From assembly GCF_030527935.1 (NCBI RefSeq), contig NZ_JAUMZV010000017.1, forward strand, positions 1 through 49,085: a stretch of 49,085 nt of DNA. The letters run 5' to 3'. Below are positions 40,764 to 48,471 of the stretch, in pieces. Source of the DNA: Kingella sp. (in: b-proteobacteria) (lineage in GTDB: Bacteria; Pseudomonadota; Gammaproteobacteria; Burkholderiales; Neisseriaceae). The position numbers and the translations under genes were made by a program. The notes beneath the pieces are model-generated. The model saw only the letters and a list, made by a program, of their open reading frames with translations. It was not told the origin of the DNA and did no database searches. Every line of letters starts with the position of its first letter. Positions within the stretch are counted from its first letter, which is position 1.

Positions 40764-41141
40764 TTACTCCACATCGGGCACGCTGGGCTCGGCAGCGGCT
40801 TGCTCTATCAAATGCGACAGCGTCATGCCGCGTTCTAGCGAGTGGTCGTATTCAAAATGCAGCTCGGGCACGCGAAACACGGTAATGCGGCGCGATAGCT
40901 CGCTGCGCAGAAAGCCTTTGGCGTGTTCCAACGCTTGCGCGCTCGCTTCGCGCTCGCCGTTTAGCACGGTGTAATACACGGTGGCGTGGCTGTAATCGCG
41001 GGTTACGTCTACATCGTTAATCGTAATCAAGCCTGCGCGTGGGTCTTTGAGCTCGGTGCGAATCAGCTCGGCAAGCTCGCGCATGATTTGTTCTTTAACA
41101 CGGTCCACGCGAGCGTAGCCGTTGCGTTGTGGTTTTTTCAT
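40764..41141 (-). CDS. rbfA: Ribosome-binding factor A
   Basis: RbfA helps mature the 5' end of 16S rRNA in the 30S subunit and is needed for growth in the cold. The 125-residue protein begins MKKPQRNGYARVDRVKEQIMRELAELIRTELKDPR and has the KH-like fold motif RITVFRVPELHFEYDHSLERGM. I place the start at 41141 because the longer frame (up to 41855) would run through the fhs gene on the opposite strand. It diverges from fhs across about 200 bases. Three closely spaced DUS lie between it and pheS. Confidence 0.95.
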   Translation of the reverse strand: MKKPQRNGYARVDRVKEQIMRELAELIRTELKDPRAGLITINDVDVTRDYSHATVYYTVLNGEREASAQALEHAKGFLRSELSRRITVFRVPELHFEYDHSLERGMTLSHLIEQAAAEPSVPDVE

Positions 41142-41339
41142 GTTGATTATTCTCGTTGCAAAATGGTGGCGATTATAACTGAAATGCAAGGCAGCCTGAA
41201 ACGCGCAAGACTGAAAGCGCACGCAGCGCGTTGCCGCAAAAGCAAGCGCATCGTTGCCAAGCATTTTTTCAGGCTGCCCATAATCGGTATAATCAACCCA
41301 TTCGCAGCACCCCACCCACAGCCCACAAGGAGTTCTCCC

Positions 41340-43010
41340 ATGCAAACCGATGTAGAAATCGCCCAAGCCGCCACCTTGCAACCCATCGCCCAAATCGCCG
41401 CCCAGCTTGGCATTGCGCCCGATGATTTGGAGCAATACGGCAAATACAAAGCCAAAATCAACCCCGCCGATGCGTTCAGGCTGCCTAACAAGCGCGGCAA
41501 GCTGGTGCTGGTAACCGCCATCAACCCCACGCCCGCAGGCGAAGGCAAAACCACGCTCACCATCGGGCTCACCGACGCGCTCAACCGCATCGGCAAGCCA
41601 GCCATCGTTGCTATGCGCGAACCATCGCTGGGCCCCGTGTTCGGCATCAAAGGCGGCGCGGCGGGTGGCGGCTATGCGCAAGTTGTGCCGATGGAAGACA
41701 TCAACCTGCACTTCACAGGCGATTTTCACGCCATCGGCGCAGCCAACAACCTTCTTGCCGCCATGCTGGATAACCACATCTACCAAGGCAACGCGCTGGG
41801 CATAGACCCCAAGCGCGTGCTGTGGCGGCGCGTGGTGGACATGAACGACCGCCAATTGCGCAACATCATCAACGGCTTAGGCAAGCCCACCGATGGCGTG
41901 ATGCGCCCCGATGGCTTTGACATCACCGTAGCCAGCGAAGTGATGGCGATTTTTTGCCTGTCCAACGACATCGCCGATTTAAAACAACGGCTGGGCAACA
42001 TCCTGATTGCCTACACCTTTGATAATCAACCCGTTTACGCCAAAGATTTGCACGCACACGGCGCAATGGCGGCGTTGCTCAAAGATGCCATCAAGCCCAA
42101 TCTCGTGCAAACGCTGGCGGGCAGCCCCGCGCTGGTGCACGGCGGGCCATTTGCCAACATCGCGCACGGCTGCAATTCCGTGTTGGCAACGCGCTTGGCG
42201 CAGCATTTGGGCGAGTTCGCCGTAACCGAAGCGGGCTTTGGCGCAGATTTGGGCGCGGAAAAATTCTGCGACATCAAAGCGCGGCTGGCAGGCTTGCGCC
42301 CCGATTGCGCCGTCATCGTCGCCACCGTGCGCGCCCTAAAATACAACGGCGGCGTGGATAAAGCCGATTTAAACGTCGAAAACGTCGCCGCCGTGCAACG
42401 CGGTTTGCCCAACCTTATCAAGCACATCAACAACATGAAACAGGTTTTCAGACTGCCTGTGGTGGTGGCGATTAACCGCTTCACTTCCGACAGCGATGCC
42501 GAACTCGCCGCAATTGAAGCCGCGTGCCAACAAGCAGGCGCAGCCGTGTCGCTTGCCGAAGTGTGGGCAAAAGGCGGCGCGGGCGGCGAAGATTTGGCGC
42601 GCAAAGTAGTCGCCGCCATTGCAGCCAACACAGGCGATTTTGCCTTTGCCTACGATGCCAACGACAGCATTGCCAACAAAATCAACGCCATCGCCAGCAA
42701 AATCTACGGCGCAGCAGGCGTAACATTCAGCGCAGAAGCCACCGCCGAAATCGCCAACTTGGAACGCTTGGGACTGGATAAACTGCCCATCTGCATGGCA
42801 AAAACGCAATACTCGCTCAGCGACAACGCCAAACTGCTGGGCAAGCCCGAAGGCTTTACCATCAACGTGCGCGGGATTACCGTCTCCGCAGGCGCAGGGT
42901 TTATCGTGGCATTGTGCGGCGCGATGATGAAAATGCCGGGGCTGCCCAAATCGCCCGCCGCCGAGCGCATTGATGTGGATGAAAACGGGCGGATTAGCGG
43001 TTTGTTCTAG
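41340..43010 (+). CDS. fhs: Formate-tetrahydrofolate ligase
   Basis: This enzyme makes 10-formyltetrahydrofolate from formate, THF and ATP, feeding one-carbon metabolism. From the ATG at 41340 (after AAGGAGTTCTCCC) the protein has 556 residues, as usual. The P-loop is TPAGEGKTT near residue 65. GPVFGIKGGAAGGGYAQVVPMEDINLHFTGD is highly conserved. GFGADLGAEKFCDIK and PVVVAINRFTSDS follow. Two DUS are in frame as AFRLPNK and VFRLPVV. It probably forms its own transcription unit. DUS pairs at 43021 and 43107 follow it. Confidence 0.96.
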   Translation: MQTDVEIAQAATLQPIAQIAAQLGIAPDDLEQYGKYKAKINPADAFRLPNKRGKLVLVTAINPTPAGEGKTTLTIGLTDALNRIGKPAIVAMREPSLGPVFGIKGGAAGGGYAQVVPMEDINLHFTGDFHAIGAANNLLAAMLDNHIYQGNALGIDPKRVLWRRVVDMNDRQLRNIINGLGKPTDGVMRPDGFDITVASEVMAIFCLSNDIADLKQRLGNILIAYTFDNQPVYAKDLHAHGAMAALLKDAIKPNLVQTLAGSPALVHGGPFANIAHGCNSVLATRLAQHLGEFAVTEAGFGADLGAEKFCDIKARLAGLRPDCAVIVATVRALKYNGGVDKADLNVENVAAVQRGLPNLIKHINNMKQVFRLPVVVAINRFTSDSDAELAAIEAACQQAGAAVSLAEVWAKGGAGGEDLARKVVAAIAANTGDFAFAYDANDSIANKINAIASKIYGAAGVTFSAEATAEIANLERLGLDKLPICMAKTQYSLSDNAKLLGKPEGFTINVRGITVSAGAGFIVALCGAMMKMPGLPKSPAAERIDVDENGRISGLF

Positions 43011-43020
43011 TTCAACCGCG

Positions 43021-43061
43021 TTTCAGGCTGCCTTTGTTGCACACAGTAAGGTAGCCTGAAA
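43021..43061 (+). terminator. DUS pair after fhs
   Basis: TTTCAGGCTGCCTTTG faces a one-base variant, AAGGTAGCCTGAAA, ten bases after the fhs stop. Confidence 0.6.
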
Positions 43062-43236
43062 ATGATGAAATCAGCTTCTAACCATTTTGCTTAACGCAAC
43101 ACCAGACCATATTTCAGGCTGCCCTATCCATATAAAGGCAGCCTGAAAACCATCTTAACCAACCTAAACAAAAACAAACATCTTATGATAGAATCCCGCG
43201 CAAAGTTGTCAGCCCGTTCCAGCAAAGGATAAGCAC

Positions 43237-44226
43237 ATGAACATCACCATTTTAGGCGCAGGCGCATGGGGCACAGCCCTTGGCATCCATTTTGCCAAAC
43301 ACAACCACCAAATCGCCATGTGGACGCACAACGCCGAGCACGCCCAAGCCATGCAGCAAAGCCGCGAAAACGAACGCTACCTGCCCCATTTCAGGCTGCC
43401 TGACAACCTAAACGTATATGCCGATATGCCCGAAGCCCTGCGCGAGAGCGAATTGGTGCTGGTGGTAACACCCGTGGTGGGGCTGCGTTCCAGCGTGGAA
43501 CAGCTCAAACAACACGGAGGCGGGCATCTGCCCATTCTCACCGCCTGCAAAGGCTTTGAGCTAGACACAGGCTTGCTCACATTCCAAGTCGTGCAAGAAG
43601 TGCTGCCTGAAAACCCACGCATCGGCGTGTTATCAGGACCCAGCTTCGCGCAAGAACTCGCCCAACAGCTTCCCTGCGCCGTGTGTCTCGCTTCGCAAAA
43701 CGAAGCATGGCTACACGAATTGGTACAAGAGCTAAACACCAACGTCATGCGCCTTTATGCCAACAGCGATGTCATCGGCGTATCCGTTGGCGGCGCAGTC
43801 AAAAACATCATGGCGATTGCCACAGGGCTATCCGACGGCTTGAACTACGGCTTAAACGCCCGCGCCGCCTTGGTAACACGCGGTTTAGCCGAAATCACCC
43901 GCCTTGCCGTTGCCATGGGCGCACACACCAAAACCATGATGGGCTTGGCAGGCATGGGCGACCTAATTCTCACTTGCACAGGCGCACTATCCCGCAACCG
44001 CAAAGTCGGGCTAGGCTTAGCAGAAGGCAAAACCCTGCACCAAGTGCTCAAAGAAATCGGACACGTCGCCGAAGGCGTGCCCACCATAGAAGAAGTGCAC
44101 AACGCCGCCGCCAAATACCAAATAGATATGCCCATCACCGATATGCTCTATCAACTCGTGCGCAACGAATTAGCCGCTAATGACGTGGTAGAACGGCTGA
44201 TGCAACGCGAACCCAAAAGCGAATAA
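43237..44226 (+). CDS. gpsA: Glycerol-3-phosphate dehydrogenase [NAD(P)+]
   Basis: GpsA reduces dihydroxyacetone phosphate to sn-glycerol 3-phosphate for phospholipid synthesis. The protein has 329 residues. The Rossmann motif is ITILGAGAWGTALGIHFAKH at the N terminus. GVLSGPSFAQELAQQLPCAV and IGVSVGGAVKNIMAIATGLSDGLNYGLNARAAL contain the catalytic Lys. GLAGMGDLILTCTGALSRNRKVG and EGVPTIEEVH follow. A DUS is translated as FRLPDNL. AAAGGATAAGC is its ribosome binding site. It is followed by a DUS pair and 160-bp element copy 6. Confidence 0.97.
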   Translation: MNITILGAGAWGTALGIHFAKHNHQIAMWTHNAEHAQAMQQSRENERYLPHFRLPDNLNVYADMPEALRESELVLVVTPVVGLRSSVEQLKQHGGGHLPILTACKGFELDTGLLTFQVVQEVLPENPRIGVLSGPSFAQELAQQLPCAVCLASQNEAWLHELVQELNTNVMRLYANSDVIGVSVGGAVKNIMAIATGLSDGLNYGLNARAALVTRGLAEITRLAVAMGAHTKTMMGLAGMGDLILTCTGALSRNRKVGLGLAEGKTLHQVLKEIGHVAEGVPTIEEVHNAAAKYQIDMPITDMLYQLVRNELAANDVVERLMQREPKSE

Positions 44227-44295
44227 CCCGCACCATTGAGTTAAATTTGAAGGCCTACCGCGCTGGCTTATCGTCTAACTGCATTCACCATCCCT

Positions 44296-44340
44296 TTTTC
44301 AGGCTGCCTATCTGCCAAGCCATAAAAGGCAGCCTGAAAC
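44296..44340 (+). terminator. DUS inverted-pair terminator
   Basis: TTTTTCAGGCTGCCTAT and AAAAGGCAGCCTGAAAC follow gpsA. The second DUS continues into the CGAAGTTCAGCGTAGCTAA extension and then directly into the 160-bp element. Confidence 0.6.
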
Positions 44341-44358
44341 GAAGTTCAGCGTAGCTAA

Positions 44359-44518
44359 GAACCTGTATTCACTATTTTCATAGGTAGATTTGATGACATA
44401 AAAGCGTGGATACAAGGCAAAAAGCACAGCAAGGTTGGACACCTTGCGAGCATTTTTAACGCGGTAGCCGCGTTTTTAGGGCATAAAAGATGCCTATGAG
44501 AATAGTGAATACAGGTTC
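44359..44518. repeat. 160-bp inverted-repeat element, copy 6
   Basis: A full 160-base copy flanked by TAA on both sides. It inserted at the end of an extended DUS and lies 40 bases upstream of the ZapB-like gene, so it makes up that gene's promoter region. Confidence 0.9.
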
Positions 44519-44557
44519 TAAAACCCATTCCGCCCCGCCCAACCCTTTGGAAACCCC

Positions 44558-45493
44558 ATGAACACACTAAAAGACCTAGACATCCTAGAATCCAAAATCA
44601 AAACCCTAGCCGACAAGCTCCACCATCTTTACGACGACAACCAAAAGCTCAAAGCCAAGCTCGTGGTAGAACGCAAAGAATACGACACCCAAATGCTGCA
44701 TTGGGAAGAGCAACTCGCCGCCGCCGTCAACAAAGCCAACACCGCCAACGACGAAGAACTCAACCACAAACTGCAATTCCAAGAACAACAAATCAAACTC
44801 TTGGAAACCGAGCGCATCAACCTGCGCGACCAAATCTCCTTCCTGCAAAACACCATTCAAAACAAAGAAAAAAGCTGGCAAGAACGCTTTACCGAGCAAG
44901 AACAACACGGCGACAAGTTCAAAGAACTGCAAGAGCAGCTGCAAGCCGCCGAAGACAACGCACTCGTCCTGCGCCAAGAACTCACATCGCAAAAACAACA
45001 AGCCAGCGAAGCACAAGGCACCCTGCAAAAAAGCAACAACGAATTAACCGAACAACTTGCCGTGTTGCAAGCGCAGCTTAGCGAAGCCGAATACCGCATC
45101 GCCCAATACGACAACGAAACCGCGCAGCTACGCGCATCGCTCACCGATGCCAAGTCCGAATGGGAAACGCAAGAAAAATCCCTGCTCAGCAACGTAACCG
45201 CCGAAAAAGAAGCCATTGCCACACAACTGGCGCAAGAAGCCGAACGCTTCCGCATAGAATTTGCCCTGCAAACCGAGCAACACGAAAAAAGCCTGAACGA
45301 GCTTAACCAAATGTTCAAGCAACAAAAAGAACATCTGGAAACCGAAAACGCCCTATTGCAACGGCAAGTAGAACAACTGATGACGCAAAACCACGCCTAT
45401 CGCACCATGCTGCAAGAAAACGCCGACAAAATCCGCACCTTGCTAGACCGCTTGCCCGCGCCCGAAACCCACAACAAGGAAACCATCCAATGA
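44558..45493 (+). CDS. Long coiled-coil protein, ZapB-like N terminus
   Basis: The 311 residues are nearly all heptad-like, rich in Glu, Gln, Lys, Leu and Ala, without membrane segment or signal. The first 35 residues (LDILESKIKTLADKLHHLYDDNQKLKAKL) resemble ZapB-family division proteins of about 70 residues, and the remainder is a long extension. The stop codon overlaps the zapA start by four bases (ATGA), so the two are translationally coupled. This supports a role in Z-ring assembly. The function of the extended coil is unknown. 160-bp element copy 6 ends 39 bases upstream. Confidence 0.75.
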   Translation: MNTLKDLDILESKIKTLADKLHHLYDDNQKLKAKLVVERKEYDTQMLHWEEQLAAAVNKANTANDEELNHKLQFQEQQIKLLETERINLRDQISFLQNTIQNKEKSWQERFTEQEQHGDKFKELQEQLQAAEDNALVLRQELTSQKQQASEAQGTLQKSNNELTEQLAVLQAQLSEAEYRIAQYDNETAQLRASLTDAKSEWETQEKSLLSNVTAEKEAIATQLAQEAERFRIEFALQTEQHEKSLNELNQMFKQQKEHLETENALLQRQVEQLMTQNHAYRTMLQENADKIRTLLDRLPAPETHNKETIQ

Positions 45494-45792
45494 GCATTGA
45501 ACAAATCAGCGTTGAAATTCTCAACCGCCAATTTACCATTGGCACACCCAACAGCGAGCGCGAGACCTTGTATAAAGCAGTGGAAATGCTGAACCAAAAA
45601 ATCACCGCCATCCAAGGCGCAAGCCAAAACATGGAAACCGAAAAAGTAGTAATTATGGCGGCACTCAACCTTTCCCACGATTTACTCAAAATCGCCAACA
45701 AATATGAACAAGAAGCCTTGCCAAGCCAAGAGTATGAACGTAAAATCCAATCACTCATCCTGCTTTGCGATGAAACGCTCAGCAAAGATTGA
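45490..45792 (+). CDS. zapA: Cell division protein ZapA
   Basis: ZapA bundles FtsZ filaments at mid-cell. This 100-residue protein has the usual small globular head (ISVEILNRQFTIGTPNSERETLYKAVEMLNQKI) and a C-terminal coiled coil (from about residue 50). It overlaps the ZapB-like gene by ATGA. The 6S RNA gene follows within ten bases, which is the same neighbour relation as in E. coli (zapA-ssrS), a strong support for both identifications. Confidence 0.93.
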   Translation: MSIEQISVEILNRQFTIGTPNSERETLYKAVEMLNQKITAIQGASQNMETEKVVIMAALNLSHDLLKIANKYEQEALPSQEYERKIQSLILLCDETLSKD

Positions 45793-45799
45793 ACCCGTT

Positions 45800-45982
45800 A
45801 AATTCCCTGCGGTGCGCGTAATGGCACACATTTCCTTGAACCAATAAAGTTTGCTCGGTTATCGGGAGTTGTAACAGGCGCGAGCGGTCTCTTGTTAGAT
45901 TGCACCCGAAGTTACCCGAGATAACCACCTTGTGTACAAGGTTCAAGCGAACTCAGCCTAAACGGCATTCGCGGGGTTCTAT
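45800..45982 (+). ncRNA. ssrS: 6S RNA
   Basis: The segment directly downstream of zapA folds as a long irregular hairpin. The ends pair (TTCCCTGCGGTGC with GCATTCGCGGGG), and the inner arm pairs GGTTATCGGG with CCCGAGATAACC around the purine-rich loop region, leaving open bulges in the middle as 6S RNA does to mimic an open promoter and hold sigma70 RNA polymerase. The zapA neighbour and the terminator after it support the call. The exact ends are estimated. Confidence 0.8.
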
Positions 45983-45985
45983 AAA

Positions 45986-46018
45986 AAAACACCGTTTCGT
46001 GATGAAACGGTGTTTTGT
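45986..46018 (+). terminator. Terminator of the 6S RNA gene
   Basis: AAACACCGTTTC and GAAACGGTGTTTT form a 12 bp stem with a T run after the 6S RNA. Confidence 0.85.
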
Positions 46019-46055
46019 TTTGCGGTCTTGTTTTGTGATGATTTTGCTAAACAGC

Positions 46056-46089
46056 AAAAAGCCAAGTTCCGAAAAACTTGGCTTTTTTA
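46056..46089 (-). terminator. Terminator of tRNA-Asn
   Basis: AAAAAGCCAAGTT and AACTTGGCTTTTTT form a stem with T runs on both strands. On the minus strand it directly follows tRNA-Asn. Confidence 0.8.
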
Positions 46090-46090
46090 G

Positions 46091-46163
46091 CTCCCCGACC
46101 TGGGCTCGAACCAGGGACCTGCGGATTAACAGTCCGTCGCTCTACCGACTGAGCTATCGGGGA
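46091..46163 (-). tRNA. tRNA-Asn (GTT)
   Basis: The minus strand gives acceptor TCCCCGA/TCGGGGA, anticodon loop CTGTTAA with GTT, and T-loop GGTTCGAGCC. CCA is not encoded. It is transcribed towards the 6S RNA gene and meets it at the back-to-back terminators. Confidence 0.95.
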
Positions 46164-46240
46164 ATGAAGCCACGCATTATGCGGATGTTTGGTTGCCTTG
46201 TCAAACGCTTTCTATACACACGATAACAATCGTAATGAAA

Positions 46241-46633
46241 TTAAACGGAATTATTTTCAGGCTGCCTTTGGCGGTGTTGATGGGCGTGGTAAGCGAGATA
46301 AAGAGCGATGCTGCTGCCTATCATGTCGGCAAGGGCATCTAGCGGGTCGCCTTGTCGGGTTTGGGTAAACAGGTGTTGGGCAATTTCGCTGGCGATGGCG
46401 TAGCATAGGGCGAAGGTAAACAGGGCGGCGATGGGCGGGCGTTTGCGTTCGGCAAGCCATGCTTTGGCGAGCAGCCATGTTTGGGCGAAAAACAGGGCGG
46501 CGTGGGCGATTTTGTCAAAATGGGGGAATGGCGGGGCGATGCGGCTGTTGCTTTCGCGGAAGATAAGGCTGTATATACCTGCGATGAGCCACAATAGGGC
46601 GGCGGCGAGCCATTTGTTTTTGGGGAGTGTCAT
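46241..46633 (-). CDS. VanZ-like membrane protein
   Basis: This 130-residue protein starts at 46633 (MTLPKNKWLAAALLWL). The longer frame from 47092 runs through the DUS array and is not credible. It has three or four hydrophobic segments and the VanZ-family signature DKIAHAALFFAQTWLL near residue 40 and EIAQHLFTQTRQGDPLDALADMIGSSIAL near residue 90. VanZ homologues are inner-membrane proteins of unclear function, some linked to teicoplanin resistance. The start overlaps the stop of the small gene upstream by ATGA. A DUS forms the last codons (RQPENNSV). Confidence 0.85.
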   Translation of the reverse strand: MTLPKNKWLAAALLWLIAGIYSLIFRESNSRIAPPFPHFDKIAHAALFFAQTWLLAKAWLAERKRPPIAALFTFALCYAIASEIAQHLFTQTRQGDPLDALADMIGSSIALYLAYHAHQHRQRQPENNSV

Positions 46634-46833
46634 GCGGGGTCGTTCAGCGATTGTTGGCATTGTTGGGCTAGGGCTTGGAATTTGCTGCCGCGCGTGGCGA
46701 GTATGTCGCGCCATTGGGCGATTTCTTCGCGGCTGGGTGCTTGGTCTAGGCTGCATTCTTCTAGCAGAAATTGTAGGGTTTTTTGCACTTCGCCGTAGCT
46801 GGCGGTTTGGATGAGCTGGGTGAGTTCGGTCAT
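46630..46833 (-). CDS. Small cytoplasmic protein, unknown function
   Basis: This 67-residue protein (MTELTQLIQTASYGEVQKTLQF...) is predicted helical, with no signal or membrane segment. AAAGGACACCCC upstream is a good ribosome binding site, and the stop overlaps the VanZ-like start by four bases, so it is very probably translated and coupled. I do not recognise the family. Its composition (Gln, Leu, Ala-rich helices) would fit a small adaptor. Confidence 0.65.
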   Translation of the reverse strand: MTELTQLIQTASYGEVQKTLQFLLEECSLDQAPSREEIAQWRDILATRGSKFQALAQQCQQSLNDPA

Positions 46834-46887
46834 TTTGGGGTGTCCTTTGTGGCGGCGCGGGATGGGTTTTAGCTACGCTGAACTTCG

Positions 46888-47136
46888 TTTCAGGCTGCCT
46901 TTGGAGTAAACCAAGCTGTTTTGTAAACAGGGTTTGCGCTATCGTTTTCAGGCTGCCTTTGAATGCAAGCCAAATTGTTTTGTAAACATAGTCTGCGTTA
47001 TGGTTTTTCAGGCTGCCTTTGGTTGCAAGCCAAGCGGTTTTGTAAACAGGATTTGTATTTTCGTTTTCAGGCTGCCTTTGAATATAAGCCAAGCTATTTT
47101 GTAAACAGGGTCTGCGCTATGGTTTTCAGGCTGCCT
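46888..47136. repeat. Tandem array of five DUS at 58-60 bp spacing
   Basis: TTTCAGGCTGCCT starts at 46888, 46946, 47006, 47065 and 47124. Between copies lies a similar segment: TTTG, a variable few bases, AAGCCAAGC, TGTTTTGTAAACAGG and TCTGCGCTATGG, with scattered differences. So it is a four-unit tandem repeat of about 59 bases, each carrying one DUS in the same orientation. A reverse DUS closes the region at 47158-47170. Confidence 0.9.
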
Positions 47137-47272
47137 TTGACATCGTGCAAACATTGAAGGCAGCCTGAAACGCTGTCTGCCGCTGCTTAAACAAATGGCG
47201 CGGATTATAGCGTGTTGGCAGCTTTTTGGGTTTTGTGGGAAAATTCGGGCATTGATTTTTTGGAGTGGCGCG

Positions 47273-47833
47273 ATGCTGGATAGGGAAGGATACCGACCAA
47301 ATGTCGGTATTATTTTGCTCAATCAGGATAATCGTGTGTTTTGGGGAAAGCGTGTGCGCGAACACGCTTGGCAGTTTCCGCAGGGGGGGATTAAACCTGG
47401 GGAAAGCCCTGAAACGGCGATGTATCGGGAGTTGTTTGAAGAAGTGGGCTTGCTGCCACAGCACGTTAAACTTTTAGGGCGCACGCGCGATTGGCTGCGC
47501 TATGATGTGCCGAATAATTGGGTGCGGCGCGAGTGGCGTGGCTCGTATCGCGGGCAGAAGCAGATTTGGTTTTTGCTGCGCTTTGTGGGGCAGGATAGCG
47601 ATTTGCATTTGCGTGCCACGCAGCAGCCTGAATTTGATGGCTGGTGTTGGCACGAATATTGGGCGGTGATTGATGAAGTGATTGAATTTAAACGTTATGT
47701 TTACGAGCGCGCGCTCACGGAATTATCGCGGCATTTGCGTGGCTTGGAAAGCATGGGCGAATTTCACGCGCGGCAGTTGGAATTGCGGCAGGCGGCGCGT
47801 CAGCAGGATTTGGCAGCGAAGGAGTCGCCATGA
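47273..47833 (+). CDS. rppH: RNA pyrophosphohydrolase RppH
   Basis: RppH removes pyrophosphate from the 5' end of mRNAs and so starts their decay by RNase E. From the ATG at 47273 the protein has 186 residues. MLDREGYRPNVGIILLNQDNRVFWGKR is the family's start. The Nudix box is GGIKPGESPETAMYRELFEEVGL (residues about 38-60) with the metal-binding glutamates. Further along, WLRYDVPNNWVRREWRGSYRGQKQIWFLLRF is conserved. The upstream frame to 47195 lacks this start. The stop overlaps the next gene by ATGA. Confidence 0.95.
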   Translation: MLDREGYRPNVGIILLNQDNRVFWGKRVREHAWQFPQGGIKPGESPETAMYRELFEEVGLLPQHVKLLGRTRDWLRYDVPNNWVRREWRGSYRGQKQIWFLLRFVGQDSDLHLRATQQPEFDGWCWHEYWAVIDEVIEFKRYVYERALTELSRHLRGLESMGEFHARQLELRQAARQQDLAAKESP

Positions 47834-48003
47834 ATCGGAATACTTATTTATTGGTTGCGCTGTTGGCGGTTGGCTTTGGCACGTTTAGCAATTATGCGAT
47901 TGTGAACAGCGATGGCTCAGGGAGCAGTACGCGCACTGGCAGCCGCGCTTATATCCCCAGCGGCTCGGGGTACAGCGGCGGCTATTCGGGTGGGCATAAA
48001 TGA
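47830..48003 (+). CDS. 57-residue membrane or exported peptide, Gly/Ser-rich tail
   Basis: The ATG overlaps the rppH stop (ATGA) and the stop overlaps the speD start (ATGA), so this short gene is translationally coupled on both sides. The product starts MNRNTYLLVALLAVGFGTFS, a hydrophobic segment that could be a membrane anchor or signal peptide, and ends in a low-complexity region (SGSGYSGGYSGGHK). No family is recognised. Its tight position argues that it is real. Confidence 0.75.
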   Translation: MNRNTYLLVALLAVGFGTFSNYAIVNSDGSGSSTRTGSRAYIPSGSGYSGGYSGGHK

Positions 48004-48365
48004 GCGACTATCGCCCCAGCGCGCATGGTTTGCTGGATTTGTATGGCTGCCCTGCGGCTTTTCTGCGCGATGCGGCGGAGTTGGAACGCGCGATGCGACA
48101 GGCGGCAACGCAGGCGGGCGCAACCATCTTATCGGCGCATTTTCACACCTTTGGCGCGGGCGGCGGCGTAACAGGCGTGTTGCTGCTGGCGGAATCACAC
48201 ATCACGATTCACACTTGGGCGGAGCATCATTTTGCGGCGGTGGATATTTTTCTTTGCGGCAGCCTGAAACCCGAAATAGCGGCGCAATCGTTGCAAACGG
48301 CGTTGCAAGCGCAATCGGCGGATTGGCGCGAATATCCGCGCGGCGGGCGATTGTTTGGAGCGTGA
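48000..48365 (+). CDS. speD: S-adenosylmethionine decarboxylase proenzyme SpeD
   Basis: SpeD provides the aminopropyl donor for spermidine by decarboxylating S-adenosylmethionine. This is the short class 1B form (121 residues). The self-cleavage site is ESHITIHTWAE, in which the Ser (residue about 65) becomes the pyruvoyl cofactor. HFHTFGAGGGVTGVLLL precedes it, and the conserved Cys region is VDIFLCGSLKPE, which also contains a DUS half. Spermidine synthase is not in the window. It is cotranslated with the small gene and rppH. Confidence 0.93.
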   Translation: MSDYRPSAHGLLDLYGCPAAFLRDAAELERAMRQAATQAGATILSAHFHTFGAGGGVTGVLLLAESHITIHTWAEHHFAAVDIFLCGSLKPEIAAQSLQTALQAQSADWREYPRGGRLFGA

Positions 48366-48471
48366 TTGTTTAATCTCGCGTAAAACGGATTTTCGCGTTG
48401 GGAAACAGCCAAATCGTTATTTTGTGTTAAGATGCCGTTTTGGTTTACTCACAACCGTTTAGGAAAACATC

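Noticed and set aside
41142..41855. Long minus-strand extension of the rbfA frame
   Set aside because: It overlaps the fhs gene on the other strand, and RbfA homologues start at the MKKPQR position.
46634..47092. N-terminal extension of the VanZ-like frame and DUS-encoded repeats (GSLK, RQPE)
   Set aside because: The translated repeats come only from the tandem DUS array. The real start overlaps the preceding small gene.
46888..47136. Tandem array considered as a CRISPR
   Set aside because: The repeat is the DUS and the intervals resemble one another, so there are no unique spacers, and no cas genes are present.
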